The notes under the pieces were generated by a model. The model ran no database searches and was not told the origin of the DNA. It worked only from the letters and a program-made list of their open reading frames with translations. Below, piece after piece: positions 24,401 to 32,954 of a stretch of DNA of 42,137 bases. Source of the DNA: Parvibaculum sp. (GTDB lineage Bacteria > Pseudomonadota > Alphaproteobacteria > Parvibaculales > Parvibaculaceae); assembly GCA_030649335.1 (NCBI GenBank), contig JAUSLL010000097.1, positions 1 to 42,137 of the forward strand. The letters run 5' to 3'. The position numbers and the translations under genes are program-made. Position 1 is the first letter of the stretch; each line of letters starts with the position of its first letter.

Positions 24401-25573
24401 TTAGCCCAAATCGAATGGATCAATGGTGATGACACCCTTGAGTGCCATGGCCTTTGTGATCTTGTCCATCCATGCAGGGTAGGGGAAAGCTGTTTTCAAC
24501 ACGGTGCCTGAAGAAATGTTTTCAATTGCTTCCGCCGTCGAGAGAATTGAAACGCCTGCGCCTATCGGTGCTCTTCGACCGGATTTTCTGGGATCATCGT
24601 CAATCATCCAGTCCACCTGATCGGCAAGGCCCGCGAAGTTCAGGAAGTTGATCTGGATATGAGAGGCGCCGATGGCGACGATAGGGCGCGGTGCTTTAGC
24701 AATGGCTGTCTGCAGTTTGTCTACCATGGCGGCCCAACGTGTCGAGCAATCGGCAATATCGGCAAGAGTTGATTGGTCCTGCCCGATATTGGCGGAGGCG
24801 GCTTCACCGCCGTTGCGCGCAAAGCAAACGAGATTCTGCGTGTCGCGAAATCGGATAGTACTGAGTTTTGATGCTTCCAGCCCGTGTCGTTGCATCAGCA
24901 AGTTTAGCGACGACGGACGGAAATAGCTGACATGCTCATCCCAAATTTCATGGACAAAAAGCTGTGTGATAATCCAATCTGTGTCCGGCACTTCTATGAC
25001 ACAAATGCCGTTTGGCTTCAGCAGTTTTGCGATGGCCGTGATCAGATCTTCCGGCACAGGCACATGTTCAAGCGTGTGCCGGCACACAACAGCATCGGCA
25101 AGGCCATACTTATCGACTATGAGTTTCGCATTGATGGGCGTCAGAGGAAATGCTTCGACACGAAACCCATTTGCACCAGCTGATTGAGAGAGAGAGACCG
25201 ACGGTTCGACGCCTGCCAGATTATCGAAACCCTTGGCGCGCAACGCCTTCAGAAATGATCCATCGTTACAGCCCACTTCAATGATCAGATCATGAGGCGA
25301 CAATCCCTCGTCAACTATGCTCTGAATAATATCGTCTGTGTAATGCGGTAGTTGTTGGGCTGTGCCGCGCTCCACTTCGGCATAGTCGATCTTTGTCATT
25401 GCGTCATGTACCTGACGGATGAAACCGCAAGTAGTGCAATACTCGAGGTTCAACTGAGCTTTCGGAACGTCGCTCGGGTTGCCATCCGTCAGATAAAATC
25501 CGGTGCGGGGCAAAAGGCCGAACTCGAAAAACGGTTTGAAGGATGCTCCGCCGCAGCAGCTACAATCAGGCAT
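24401..25573 (-). CDS. C-methyltransferase-like SAM-dependent enzyme (zinc finger, methyltransferase and C-terminal domains)
   Basis: A 390-residue, three-part protein like NovU/TylC3-type sugar C-methyltransferases. The N-terminal zinc-binding domain has cysteines at 4, 6, 7, 46 and 49 (CSCCGG and CTTCGF). The SAM domain has motif I LIIEVGCNDGSFL (96-108) and VCRHTLEHV (about 164-172). The C-terminal third (PIVAIGASHIQINFLN and TAFPYPAWMDKI) matches the methyltransferase-associated C-terminal domain. Known relatives methylate C3 of a dTDP-4-keto-6-deoxy sugar, giving branched sugars. ATG 25573. It is the last gene of a minus-strand group. It suggests a branched C-methyl sugar, which should be made with an SDR dehydratase of this locus. 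Confidence 0.82.
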   Translation of the reverse strand: MPDCSCCGGASFKPFFEFGLLPRTGFYLTDGNPSDVPKAQLNLEYCTTCGFIRQVHDAMTKIDYAEVERGTAQQLPHYTDDIIQSIVDEGLSPHDLIIEVGCNDGSFLKALRAKGFDNLAGVEPSVSLSQSAGANGFRVEAFPLTPINAKLIVDKYGLADAVVCRHTLEHVPVPEDLITAIAKLLKPNGICVIEVPDTDWIITQLFVHEIWDEHVSYFRPSSLNLLMQRHGLEASKLSTIRFRDTQNLVCFARNGGEAASANIGQDQSTLADIADCSTRWAAMVDKLQTAIAKAPRPIVAIGASHIQINFLNFAGLADQVDWMIDDDPRKSGRRAPIGAGVSILSTAEAIENISSGTVLKTAFPYPAWMDKITKAMALKGVITIDPFDLG

Positions 25574-25608
25574 GTGTGTGAATTCAATCTGGAGGCTGTG
25601 CGAGATTT

Positions 25609-26448
25609 CTAATAAAGAACGGTAAACTCAATGCTGACCCGAGTGTTAGGCGTCGTGTTCATTGCTCCGACATGCAGCATATAATAGTTGAACAGGAATG
25701 CTGTTCCGGCTGGCCGGTCAAACAAGCGATAGTCCAATCCGTTGATCTCAAAGCCGGGTTCAAAACCAACCTTGTGTCCCACCACCTTGGTCTTGTACGG
25801 CAATGCTTGCTGATGTGAACCGGGCACGGCCACAAGACCGTTTTCCGTTGCATCGATACAAATTGGAACCCACACCTTTAATCTGTTTTTTTTCTCCGGC
25901 GTCGGCCATTGATAGTATTCCCAGAACCAGTTGTCGCAATGCAAGAAGCCCACGTCCTCTCGCACGTTTGGTCGGACAACGCGCATACAGATTTGGTCGT
26001 ACCCGACACCATCTTCATCGGCGAGCGCAATATCGCCCAATCCGTCCGCGAGATATCTGAACAGGGACATGGTCCGGATTTCTTCGACAGCTTCTTTGCT
26101 GAGAATGCGCCCTATCTTGGACAGCAAGCTCTGATGATCAAACTGTGAAGCAACGGAGTGATACTGTTCAAGCGCGCAACCGGAAATTAATTCAGATGCC
26201 TTCCCGCCAAGGGATGTGGCACTACGCACTAGATGTTCTTTGATGAGTTCAGCAATGCGCGCCACCTCGTCGCTGCGCAGTGTCGGTCCTTGCCTGCATC
26301 CAAGCTCGCCACCGAAGAGGCGTTCTGCGCGTTGGTCTTCCTTGAACAAGTCACGCGCGGAAAGCGGAGCAATTTCCGCGCCGAATGGTCGGGGCCTTAT
26401 GAAGCCTCGCTCACTATCAAACAGCGCTGAGTTCAGCTCATCTCGCAT
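25609..26448 (-). CDS. Phytanoyl-CoA dioxygenase-like Fe(II)/2-oxoglutarate oxygenase
   Basis: A 279-residue protein from ATG 26448 (a TTG at 26472 adds 8 residues). The iron-binding triad is visible as H170 and D172 in GFLHCDNWFWEY and H259 in YYMLHVGAMN; R270 in NTRVSIEF is the likely 2-oxoglutarate-binding arginine. LVAVPGSHQQALPY is typical of PhyH-family proteins, which hydroxylate small molecules including sugars or lipids. In a polysaccharide locus it may hydroxylate a sugar, an acyl group or a modification. It lies between the C-methyltransferase-like gene and the large unrecognised protein on the same strand, with gaps of 35 and 135 bases. Function is inferred from motifs only. Confidence 0.75.
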   Translation of the reverse strand: MRDELNSALFDSERGFIRPRPFGAEIAPLSARDLFKEDQRAERLFGGELGCRQGPTLRSDEVARIAELIKEHLVRSATSLGGKASELISGCALEQYHSVASQFDHQSLLSKIGRILSKEAVEEIRTMSLFRYLADGLGDIALADEDGVGYDQICMRVVRPNVREDVGFLHCDNWFWEYYQWPTPEKKNRLKVWVPICIDATENGLVAVPGSHQQALPYKTKVVGHKVGFEPGFEINGLDYRLFDRPAGTAFLFNYYMLHVGAMNTTPNTRVSIEFTVLY

Positions 26449-26583
26449 GTGCAAAGTGCCTGTGCCAGCCAAGAAAATTCAATCAGATGCGTCGTCGAAG
26501 CCAGTATAGGGAGAGGCCATTTGACAAACAAGGCGCATGAATCGGCGTTTTCCGGGCCAATTTCATCGGAATACCTTGGTTGT

Positions 26584-28434
26584 TTAGTACTTAACCTTGA
26601 TGAAGAGGCCCGCCACATAATCGGGTTTGTGATTCGTCTGTCCGCGTACAAAGTCAACGCAACTTCCGATAACTCCCAAGACCGTGACAACGGGAATGAG
26701 CGCGATCGCGACAACGGCAGCGAACCTTGGGCGGGCGTCGATCAGCGGCATAAATTTGATGGTTAGCTCGTGGGCAAATATATGCAATGCCCGCCCGACC
26801 AGAATGGTTTCCGCGTGCCGGGCCTTGGGCGGTATGAGGGTATCAATTTGCTTCATCAGGCTTGATACGGGAACAGAAGCCTGTGGTATGGCCCCGAGAT
26901 AAAGCGGAGAGAAAAGCACGCTATCCTGCAACAAAGGCATGTGAGAGCGAAGGCGCTCTTGCAGTCGCCCCGCATCAGGCAGCTGGTCTGGGTGCAGGAG
27001 GATCACGACATGACGATGATCTGCAATGTGCGTCGGCATGTTTCCGTGCTCGAGGTCAGCCGGTGCAATTAGGACGAGGCCTTGTCCTGCCAGTTGTTTC
27101 ATACCGGGGGTCACGCTGCGCGCATCACTCACCAGAACGAACGAGCCGGCCTTTCCATAGGCTGAAATCTCGGCAGCGATCCGGCGATAATTTGCATAAT
27201 GAAAATGCCAGAAGGGAACCGTTGGCATATTTGCGTTGAGCTGCGCATTAAAGCGCCGTGCGGCATTGAAGATGCGTCGTCCGTATGTTGAGGGAGGGGC
27301 AATGGCATCACGATTGTCCGGATGATCAAACTCTTCCGGCATACTTGTGACACCGGAACGCTCTCGCCAATTTGTGAGTCCGCCGATCCAATGTGGATGC
27401 CCAATGTGGTTTCTGGCTGGTGGCATCATCCCTATGGCTTGGTCCACAAAGCGCTCCGCCGCTTTTGTCGTCTCCGCAATATCGTCCGGTAAGTCGCGGC
27501 TATGGAACAGCAAAGTTTGTTTGAAATTTTTGATATGCAGTGCTGTGGCCCAAGGCGCGCTCGTACGTGCCACATAGGCAGCGTCGGTATGGCCTGGTCG
27601 CAACAATTCGCGTTCAAAATCGTGTGACTGAAGTTCGAGCATAAAGAGGTTGTCGGAGTCTGTGATCGTATGGAGATCATCGAGAGATGCGAAATGCTGG
27701 ATAAAGCTATAGTCGCAATAAGAGTTGATGTGATGCACGACCCGGTGCGGTTTGATGCACAACATGAAGGTTAGTAAGTAACGGCCAACAACCGTCTGGT
27801 CATCGACACGCCAGTAAAGCTGGTTGGGCCGCAGCGATACGACGCCTTGCTGAGTTGCAAATTTGGCGATCGTCGTCGGGTGCGGCCTATCAAGCGCCAA
27901 TCCGACAATGTCACGCGGGGGCATGTCGAGCTTGCCATCATGCGTATCAATCCAATTGGTAAGGACGGGAGCGACAGCTTCCTCTACAGCACGGTAGCTC
28001 GGCGCCATGATGGCGGTCTCACCGCGCGCGATCAGATCACCCAAATGAGATAGTGACTCGTCGCTCAGTATGAAATCAGCATTCATAAAAATAAATGCGA
28101 TTTCCGTCATGGCTGTGCCATGCCGAATGATCCCGCGGCCAAAGGCCCCTGTCAGCGTCACGCTGTACATGTCCTTGCCAACGAGGTCATCAATATCGAT
28201 GAAGTTGACCGGACAAATCTCGCGCAAGGCTGCGCAGGACGTGCTGGCAGAAAAAACCTCACCGTCATTGCGCAAAGTCAGAATATCAATTTCGAGATCA
28301 ACGCGCGTCGCCAACGCCGGAAGGTTGTTGGGCGCAAGCCACGACGGCAACGCATAGCACGTCAGATAGTCGAAATATTTTTGTCCCCAGACCGTCAAAA
28401 GCAGTCGCGCTTTCTTTTTCTTTTGATCTGTCAT
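26584..28434 (-). CDS. Large unrecognised protein, possibly a GT-A-type glycosyltransferase with C-terminal membrane anchor
   Basis: A 616-residue protein from ATG 28434 (a TTG at 28446 is an unlikely longer start). I do not recognise its family with certainty. The N-terminus KARLLLTVWGQKYFDYL followed by ALPSWLAP and later TEIAFIFMNADFILSDES resembles a GT-A glycosyltransferase, the NAD triplet perhaps being the metal site. The middle has many His, Tyr and Trp residues (FWHFHYANYRRI). Close to the C-terminus is one strong hydrophobic helix, FAAVVAIALIPVVTVLGVIG, so the protein is probably anchored in the membrane with most mass on one side. It is divergent from the epimerase gene at 28597. 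A glycosyltransferase or glycan-modifying role fits the context but is unproven. Confidence 0.6.
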   Translation of the reverse strand: MTDQKKKKARLLLTVWGQKYFDYLTCYALPSWLAPNNLPALATRVDLEIDILTLRNDGEVFSASTSCAALREICPVNFIDIDDLVGKDMYSVTLTGAFGRGIIRHGTAMTEIAFIFMNADFILSDESLSHLGDLIARGETAIMAPSYRAVEEAVAPVLTNWIDTHDGKLDMPPRDIVGLALDRPHPTTIAKFATQQGVVSLRPNQLYWRVDDQTVVGRYLLTFMLCIKPHRVVHHINSYCDYSFIQHFASLDDLHTITDSDNLFMLELQSHDFERELLRPGHTDAAYVARTSAPWATALHIKNFKQTLLFHSRDLPDDIAETTKAAERFVDQAIGMMPPARNHIGHPHWIGGLTNWRERSGVTSMPEEFDHPDNRDAIAPPSTYGRRIFNAARRFNAQLNANMPTVPFWHFHYANYRRIAAEISAYGKAGSFVLVSDARSVTPGMKQLAGQGLVLIAPADLEHGNMPTHIADHRHVVILLHPDQLPDAGRLQERLRSHMPLLQDSVLFSPLYLGAIPQASVPVSSLMKQIDTLIPPKARHAETILVGRALHIFAHELTIKFMPLIDARPRFAAVVAIALIPVVTVLGVIGSCVDFVRGQTNHKPDYVAGLFIKVKY

Positions 28435-28596
28435 ATGGACACTCAACTTGTTCTGGCGTGGTATGCCTCATACGAGGCAGCATCGCTCTTCGACGTTTCC
28501 CCATGCGTTAGCCCCTTGCTTGCATTAGCATATACCGAGATTCGAACGCGTCGCGGTTGAATTCTCAAATGAACGCCGATTGGGGAATTTTGATCC

Positions 28597-29556
28597 ATGT
28601 ATAAAGTCCTCGTCACAGGGGCGAGTGGATTTATTGGCAAGGAAGTGGTCAGGCAGCTGGTGGCTGCGGGACGGCCCGTGCGCGTCGCGTTGCGCGACGG
28701 ATGTGCAAGAGATGATTTTAATTCTTCTGTGGAAGTGGTTGAAACCGGACATATCGACGGTAAGACCTTGTGGCATAAGGCTCTCGCAGGCATCGACCAG
28801 ATTATTCACCTTGCCTCTCATGTCCATCAACCCGGCACCGGGCCGGAGATTTTTGCGTGTGTCAACGTGCAGGGAACGGAACATTTGGCGCGCATGGCGC
28901 TCGCGGCTGACGTAACGCGGCTCGTTTATGTCAGTTCGGTCAAGGCGCAGGGTGAAACGACCTACGGCTCGCCAATGTGGGAATCCGACCCTCTCGCACC
29001 GGAAGACGCTTACGGTTGCTCCAAGCGCGACGCCGAATTGGCCCTCAAAAAGGTGGCGTGCGATACGACGTTGGAGTTTTCCATTATCCGTCCGACACTC
29101 GTCTATGGCCCGAATGCTGTGGGTAATTTGCAGCGTTTGATGGCGCTTGTAGCGCGCGGCCTGCCGCTGCCCTTCGGTGCCCTTCAGAATCGTCGCAGCC
29201 TTGTCGATGTGGAAACACTGGCGGATCTCTGTATCAGGTGTCTGGATCATCCCGCTGCGCGCAATGAGATATTTCTTGCTGCTGATGACGCGCCGATCTC
29301 CACCACCAAGCTCTTGAAGTGCCTTGCCGCAGGTCTCGACATCACGCCGCTCCTCTTTCCGTTTTCCGGTTCCGCCTTGCGTTTTGCAGGCAGACTTCTG
29401 CGTCGTCGCGATGCCATGACGCGGCTCCTGGGTTCGTTGGAAGTTGATGCCACGAAGGCCCGCACATATCTCGACTGGCCGTCTCGTGCCTCAAGCGAAG
29501 CCGGTCTTGTAAAGATGGCGCGCGAATTTAGGGCGCGGGGAGGCCATGCACGATGA
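28597..29556 (+). CDS. NAD-dependent sugar epimerase/dehydratase (extended SDR)
   Basis: A 319-residue extended SDR. The cofactor motif is GASGFIG (8-14); the catalytic residues are S113/S114 in YVSSVKAQGE and Y139-K143 in AYGCSKRDAE. VRPTLVYGP-like SIIRPTLVYGPNA follows, as in UDP-sugar 4-epimerases. Genes of this type often stand next to a WecA/WbpL-type initiating transferase and supply the epimerised first sugar (for example a GlcNAc, QuiNAc or FucNAc derivative). Here its last four bases overlap the start of exactly such a gene, so co-translation is very likely. The substrate is inferred from that partnership. Confidence 0.87.
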   Translation: MYKVLVTGASGFIGKEVVRQLVAAGRPVRVALRDGCARDDFNSSVEVVETGHIDGKTLWHKALAGIDQIIHLASHVHQPGTGPEIFACVNVQGTEHLARMALAADVTRLVYVSSVKAQGETTYGSPMWESDPLAPEDAYGCSKRDAELALKKVACDTTLEFSIIRPTLVYGPNAVGNLQRLMALVARGLPLPFGALQNRRSLVDVETLADLCIRCLDHPAARNEIFLAADDAPISTTKLLKCLAAGLDITPLLFPFSGSALRFAGRLLRRRDAMTRLLGSLEVDATKARTYLDWPSRASSEAGLVKMAREFRARGGHAR

Positions 29557-30572
29557 CGGTATTGGTTCTTTTGGCCTTCCTGATTCTCACCACCCTGAGC
29601 TACGCATCGGCGCGCCTCGTGCGTCGCTACGCCCTGCGTCGGAACCTGCTCGACATTCCTAATGACCGTAGCTCGCACGATGTGCCGACCCCGCGCGGTG
29701 GCGGGCTCGCTATTGTTGTGGCTTTTTATGCGGGCCTCATCGTTGCTGCATTTGCGAGCGCAATATCGTGGGATACCTGCGTCCTGCTCGTGGCGGGCCT
29801 TGTCGTTGCGGGGGCAGGCTTTGCTGACGATCATCACCGTTTGTCAGTTCGCCGGCGTTTGATAATGCATATGGCAGCAGCATTATGGATTGTGCTGTGG
29901 CTTGGCGGATGGCCGGATATCGACCTTGGCTTTGCCGTCGTTCACTGGGGCATCGTGGGTAGCGTGGTGAGTGTCCTGGGTCTCGTCTGGCTCACCAATC
30001 TCTTTAATTTTATGGACGGCACAGATGGTATCGCCGCTGCAGAGACAGTGTTCGTCGCGGGCGCAATGGCGCTCCTGGCGTCCGGCGATGGTTCCTCGGC
30101 GCTGGCCGCCCTCGCGTTGGCGGCAGGCGCTTTGGGTTTTTTGATGCTCAACTGGCCTCCGGCATCACTCTTCATGGGTGACGTCGGCAGCGGCTTCGTC
30201 GGATTTATCTTGGGGGCGCTCGCGCTCGCGGGAATCACCAGCCAAGCACTGACGCCGCTTGTGTGCCTCATCCTCGTCGCGGGTTTTGCAACCGACGCTA
30301 CGGTTACTTTGACCCGTCGCCTCCGGCGTGGTGACAAAGTCTGGCTCGCTCACCGCAGCCACGCCTACCAGCAAGCGGCACGACGCTCCCGATCGCACAA
30401 AGCCGTTCTCATCGCCTCCATCGCGCTCAATTTTCTCTGGCTGCTGCCCTGTGCGGTTCTCGCCTCGTGGTTCCCGACACTCGCCTTGCTGGTGGTCGTC
30501 ATCGCCTATGCGCCCGTCATCGCATTAGTGCTCTATTTCGATGCGGGGAAAGCGGAGGCGGGCATTGTCTGA
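29553..30572 (+). CDS. Undecaprenyl-phosphate sugar-1-phosphate transferase (WecA/WbpL family)
   Basis: A 339-residue polytopic membrane protein with about ten hydrophobic segments. It carries all the family landmarks: PTPRGGG (45-51), the aspartate-rich ADDHHRLS (91-98), NLFNFMDGTDG (149-159), SLFMGDVGSGFVG and the C-terminal HRSHAYQ. The family transfers a HexNAc-1-phosphate to undecaprenyl phosphate at the inner membrane, which starts O-antigen or capsule synthesis. It overlaps the upstream epimerase gene by four bases (ATGA), and the downstream glycosyltransferase starts seven bases before its stop. It is the best candidate for the chain-starting enzyme of this locus. Confidence 0.92.
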   Translation: MTVLVLLAFLILTTLSYASARLVRRYALRRNLLDIPNDRSSHDVPTPRGGGLAIVVAFYAGLIVAAFASAISWDTCVLLVAGLVVAGAGFADDHHRLSVRRRLIMHMAAALWIVLWLGGWPDIDLGFAVVHWGIVGSVVSVLGLVWLTNLFNFMDGTDGIAAAETVFVAGAMALLASGDGSSALAALALAAGALGFLMLNWPPASLFMGDVGSGFVGFILGALALAGITSQALTPLVCLILVAGFATDATVTLTRRLRRGDKVWLAHRSHAYQQAARRSRSHKAVLIASIALNFLWLLPCAVLASWFPTLALLVVVIAYAPVIALVLYFDAGKAEAGIV

Positions 30573-31713
30573 GCGTCTCCTCTATGTTTTTCCGCTTGCG
30601 CGCTACATGCAGGCTCATTGGACCGATCGCATTCGTGCGACCATTGACGCAGGTCATGACGTTCACATCGCTGTGCCCTTTGACGCTGAATTGACCCCAG
30701 CGCTTTTCCGCGGAGCGGTGCTTCACGACATACCGTTGCATCGCGGTCTGCCTTCACTTATCGCCGAACCGCGTTGCCTGTTGGCAATCTTCCGTCTCCT
30801 GCGCACCCTACGTCCTGACCTTGTTCACGCCGTCACGATCCGACCTGTAGCTTTTGCTGGCCTCGCATCACGCGTTTTGCGCGTGCCCGCCGTTCTCAAT
30901 TCGCTGACGGGCCTCGGCTATCTTTATTCCGGTACGGGCCTTGCCGCGCGGGCCCTGCGCAGGCTTGCCGAAAGCCTGTTGTGTCTTGTCTTTGCGCACA
31001 ACAACACGCGCGTTCTCTTTGAAAACCCCGATGATTGTGCATTGCTTGTCACCCGTTGCGTCGTTCCCGCTGCCAAAACATCTGTCTTCGTCGGCAGTGG
31101 CCTCGACCTCGACACGTTTGAGTTCTTCGCTGAACCGGAAACATCGGTGCCACTTGTTGTGCTGCCTTCACGTCTTATCGCGCCCAAGGGCGTGCATGAA
31201 TTTGTCGCGGCCGCACGTGTCCTCAAAGCCGAAGGTGTGGCCGTGCGTTTTGCTTTGGTGGGGGAGAGCGACGCAGGCAATCCGGACAGCATCCTGCAAT
31301 CGACACTCAACGCATGGGCGCGGGAAGGTGCGGTCGAGTGCTGGGGTTGGCAGGACGATATTATACCCGTTCTGCGCGCCGCTTCCGTTGTCTGCCTGCC
31401 TAGCTGGTACCGTGAAGGTGCGCCGCGCATCCTCATCGAAGCTGCTGCCATCGGCCGCCCCGCCGTCACGACGGACTGGCCCGGTTGCCGTGATGTGGTG
31501 ACGGATGGTGTGACGGGTGTGCTCGTTCCCCCGCACAATGTAGCGGCCCTCGCCGACGCATTGCGCCGCCTCATCGCGGATCCGGCCTTGCGTCACGACA
31601 TGGGGGGTGCGGCGCGGGCGCATGCCGAAGCGCATTTTTCAAATGCCATGGCCATCGCCCATCTTCACGGGCTCTATGCGGATTTGCTCGCGAAGGCATC
31701 GCGTAAAATCTGA
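30565..31713 (+). CDS. GT4-family glycosyltransferase
   Basis: A 382-residue retaining GT-B glycosyltransferase. RLIAPKGVHEFVAAA marks the second Rossmann domain, and PSWYREGAPRILIEAAAIG gives the GT4 E-x7-E signature (GAPRILIEA). TTDWPGCRDVVTDGVTG is the usual end of the donor site. The start is TTG 30565, decided by GGAGG at 30554-30558 six bases upstream and within the previous gene. A longer in-frame ATG at 30541 would overlap by 32 bases without a ribosome site. It should add the second sugar after the WecA-like step, as PglA or WbpT-like enzymes do. The last 40 bases overlap the convergent gmhB-like gene. Confidence 0.88.
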   Translation: MSERLLYVFPLARYMQAHWTDRIRATIDAGHDVHIAVPFDAELTPALFRGAVLHDIPLHRGLPSLIAEPRCLLAIFRLLRTLRPDLVHAVTIRPVAFAGLASRVLRVPAVLNSLTGLGYLYSGTGLAARALRRLAESLLCLVFAHNNTRVLFENPDDCALLVTRCVVPAAKTSVFVGSGLDLDTFEFFAEPETSVPLVVLPSRLIAPKGVHEFVAAARVLKAEGVAVRFALVGESDAGNPDSILQSTLNAWAREGAVECWGWQDDIIPVLRAASVVCLPSWYREGAPRILIEAAAIGRPAVTTDWPGCRDVVTDGVTGVLVPPHNVAALADALRRLIADPALRHDMGGAARAHAEAHFSNAMAIAHLHGLYADLLAKASRKI

Positions 31714-32318
31714 AGTGCGGCCATCGGATCGGCAACGCTTGTGACGGCAAATCCATCCCGCGCCAATGCCAGAGCCGCCTTGCTCGCTTTCGCACCATGG
31801 CCGGTCTGCACATGTATCGCGCCTGACAGTCCCGCGTTCGCCGCCGCGCCAATGTCGCTCGCGCGATCGCCCACCATCCAGCTTGCCGCAAGATCAGCCG
31901 ACACCATAGAGGCACCAAGCTCGAGCATCGCCGGTCCGGGCTTGCGCCATCGTTCCTGCGCCGCACCAAAGTCCGGCGTGTGGTCTTTGTGAAAGGCGCA
32001 GGCAATGGTGAGATCGGTGCTGACACCTAGCGCGGAAAGCTGCCGCGTGATTTCCGCTTCCACCGCATCAAACTCCGCCCAGCCGAATAATCCGCGCGCG
32101 ATGCCCGATTGATTGGTGACGACAACTATAGCAAGCCCAATGTCACGTGCCCATTTGAGCAGTTCGACGGCACCATGCTCCAGCACAACGTCGTCGGCTC
32201 GCGAAATGTAATGAGCTTCCTCGATCACCACGCCGTCGCGGTCGAGAAACAGGGCAGCACCTTGGCCGCTCTTGCGCGGTGTTTGCTTTGAAATCCAGAT
32301 GCCGTTTTCCAGCAGCAT
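31674..32318 (-). CDS. gmhB: D-glycero-D-manno-heptose 1,7-bisphosphate 7-phosphatase-like (GmhB)
   Basis: A 214-residue HAD phosphatase of the GmhB/HisB-N type: nucleophile D26 and acid D28 in LDRDGVV, TNQSG (68-72), RKPGP with K126, and GDRASD (150-155). GmhB removes the C7 phosphate of heptose bisphosphate. The zinc loop of E. coli GmhB, with a C-x-H and a C-x-C pair, is altered: the C-x-C before RKP reads E-R-W, although one Cys and several His (ACAFHKDH) remain. It starts two bases after the gmhA stop, so the two are coupled. Its 3' end overlaps the GT4 gene on the other strand by 40 bases. Confidence 0.82.
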   Translation of the reverse strand: MLLENGIWISKQTPRKSGQGAALFLDRDGVVIEEAHYISRADDVVLEHGAVELLKWARDIGLAIVVVTNQSGIARGLFGWAEFDAVEAEITRQLSALGVSTDLTIACAFHKDHTPDFGAAQERWRKPGPAMLELGASMVSADLAASWMVGDRASDIGAAANAGLSGAIHVQTGHGAKASKAALALARDGFAVTSVADPMAALQILRDAFASKSA

Positions 32319-32320
32319 CG

Positions 32321-32884
32321 TCAGACGAGCCCGAGCCGCTTCTCAAGTGTCTCGCACAGGAGGTGTCCAAGCGTGATGTGCATTTCCTGAATGCGCGCTG
32401 TCACCGTTGAGGGCACGTTGATGAGATGGTCAGCGAGCGCCGTCATTTTTGCACCGTCATTGCCGGTAAAAGCGGCGGTCACAATGCCCATCTTGCGAGC
32501 GGCCTCAAGCGCGAGCACCACGTTGGGGCTCTTGCCGGAGGTTGAAATGCCGATGACAACATCGCCCGCGCGGCCCAGCGCTTGTACCTGTCGTGCAAAG
32601 ACCTGTTCATAGCCCATGTCATTGGCTGCGGCCGTCAGCACGGATGTGTCGGTGGTCAGCGCCAGTGCCGCAATGGGCGCGCGGTCACCGACATAACGCA
32701 CGGAGAGTTCGGTAGCAATGTGCTGCGCGTCCGCCGCGCTGCCGCCATTGCCGAAAAACATAAGCTTGCCACCCGCTGACACCGACTGGGCGCAAGCCTC
32801 GACAAGCGCCGCCAATGGCATTTCGAGCCGCTTGGCTGTGTCGCTGGCGACCTGAATGTGATCGTTGAAGGTTTTTTGAAACAT
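32321..32884 (-). CDS. gmhA: Sedoheptulose-7-phosphate isomerase (GmhA)
   Basis: A 187-residue SIS-domain isomerase that starts heptose synthesis by turning sedoheptulose 7-phosphate into heptose 7-phosphate. It has the full GmhA set: FFGNGGSAADAQHIATEL, TTDTSVLTAAANDMGYEQVF, GISTSGKSPNV and IQEMHITLGHLLCE at the C-terminus, with the catalytic Glu and His residues in those segments. ATG 32884 gives the standard length; an in-frame upstream start at 32992 would add 36 residues with no family match and overlap the ABC gene. It is a canonical copy, in contrast to the divergent one at 3905. It is 70 bases downstream of the ABC exporter gene and coupled to gmhB. Confidence 0.92.
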   Translation of the reverse strand: MFQKTFNDHIQVASDTAKRLEMPLAALVEACAQSVSAGGKLMFFGNGGSAADAQHIATELSVRYVGDRAPIAALALTTDTSVLTAAANDMGYEQVFARQVQALGRAGDVVIGISTSGKSPNVVLALEAARKMGIVTAAFTGNDGAKMTALADHLINVPSTVTARIQEMHITLGHLLCETLEKRLGLV

Positions 32885-32954
32885 CGCCGGACCCTGTTGA
32901 AGCGTGACCCCATTAGACCATGCCGGAGCAAGCTCTGGGAAGCGGTGGATTGCG

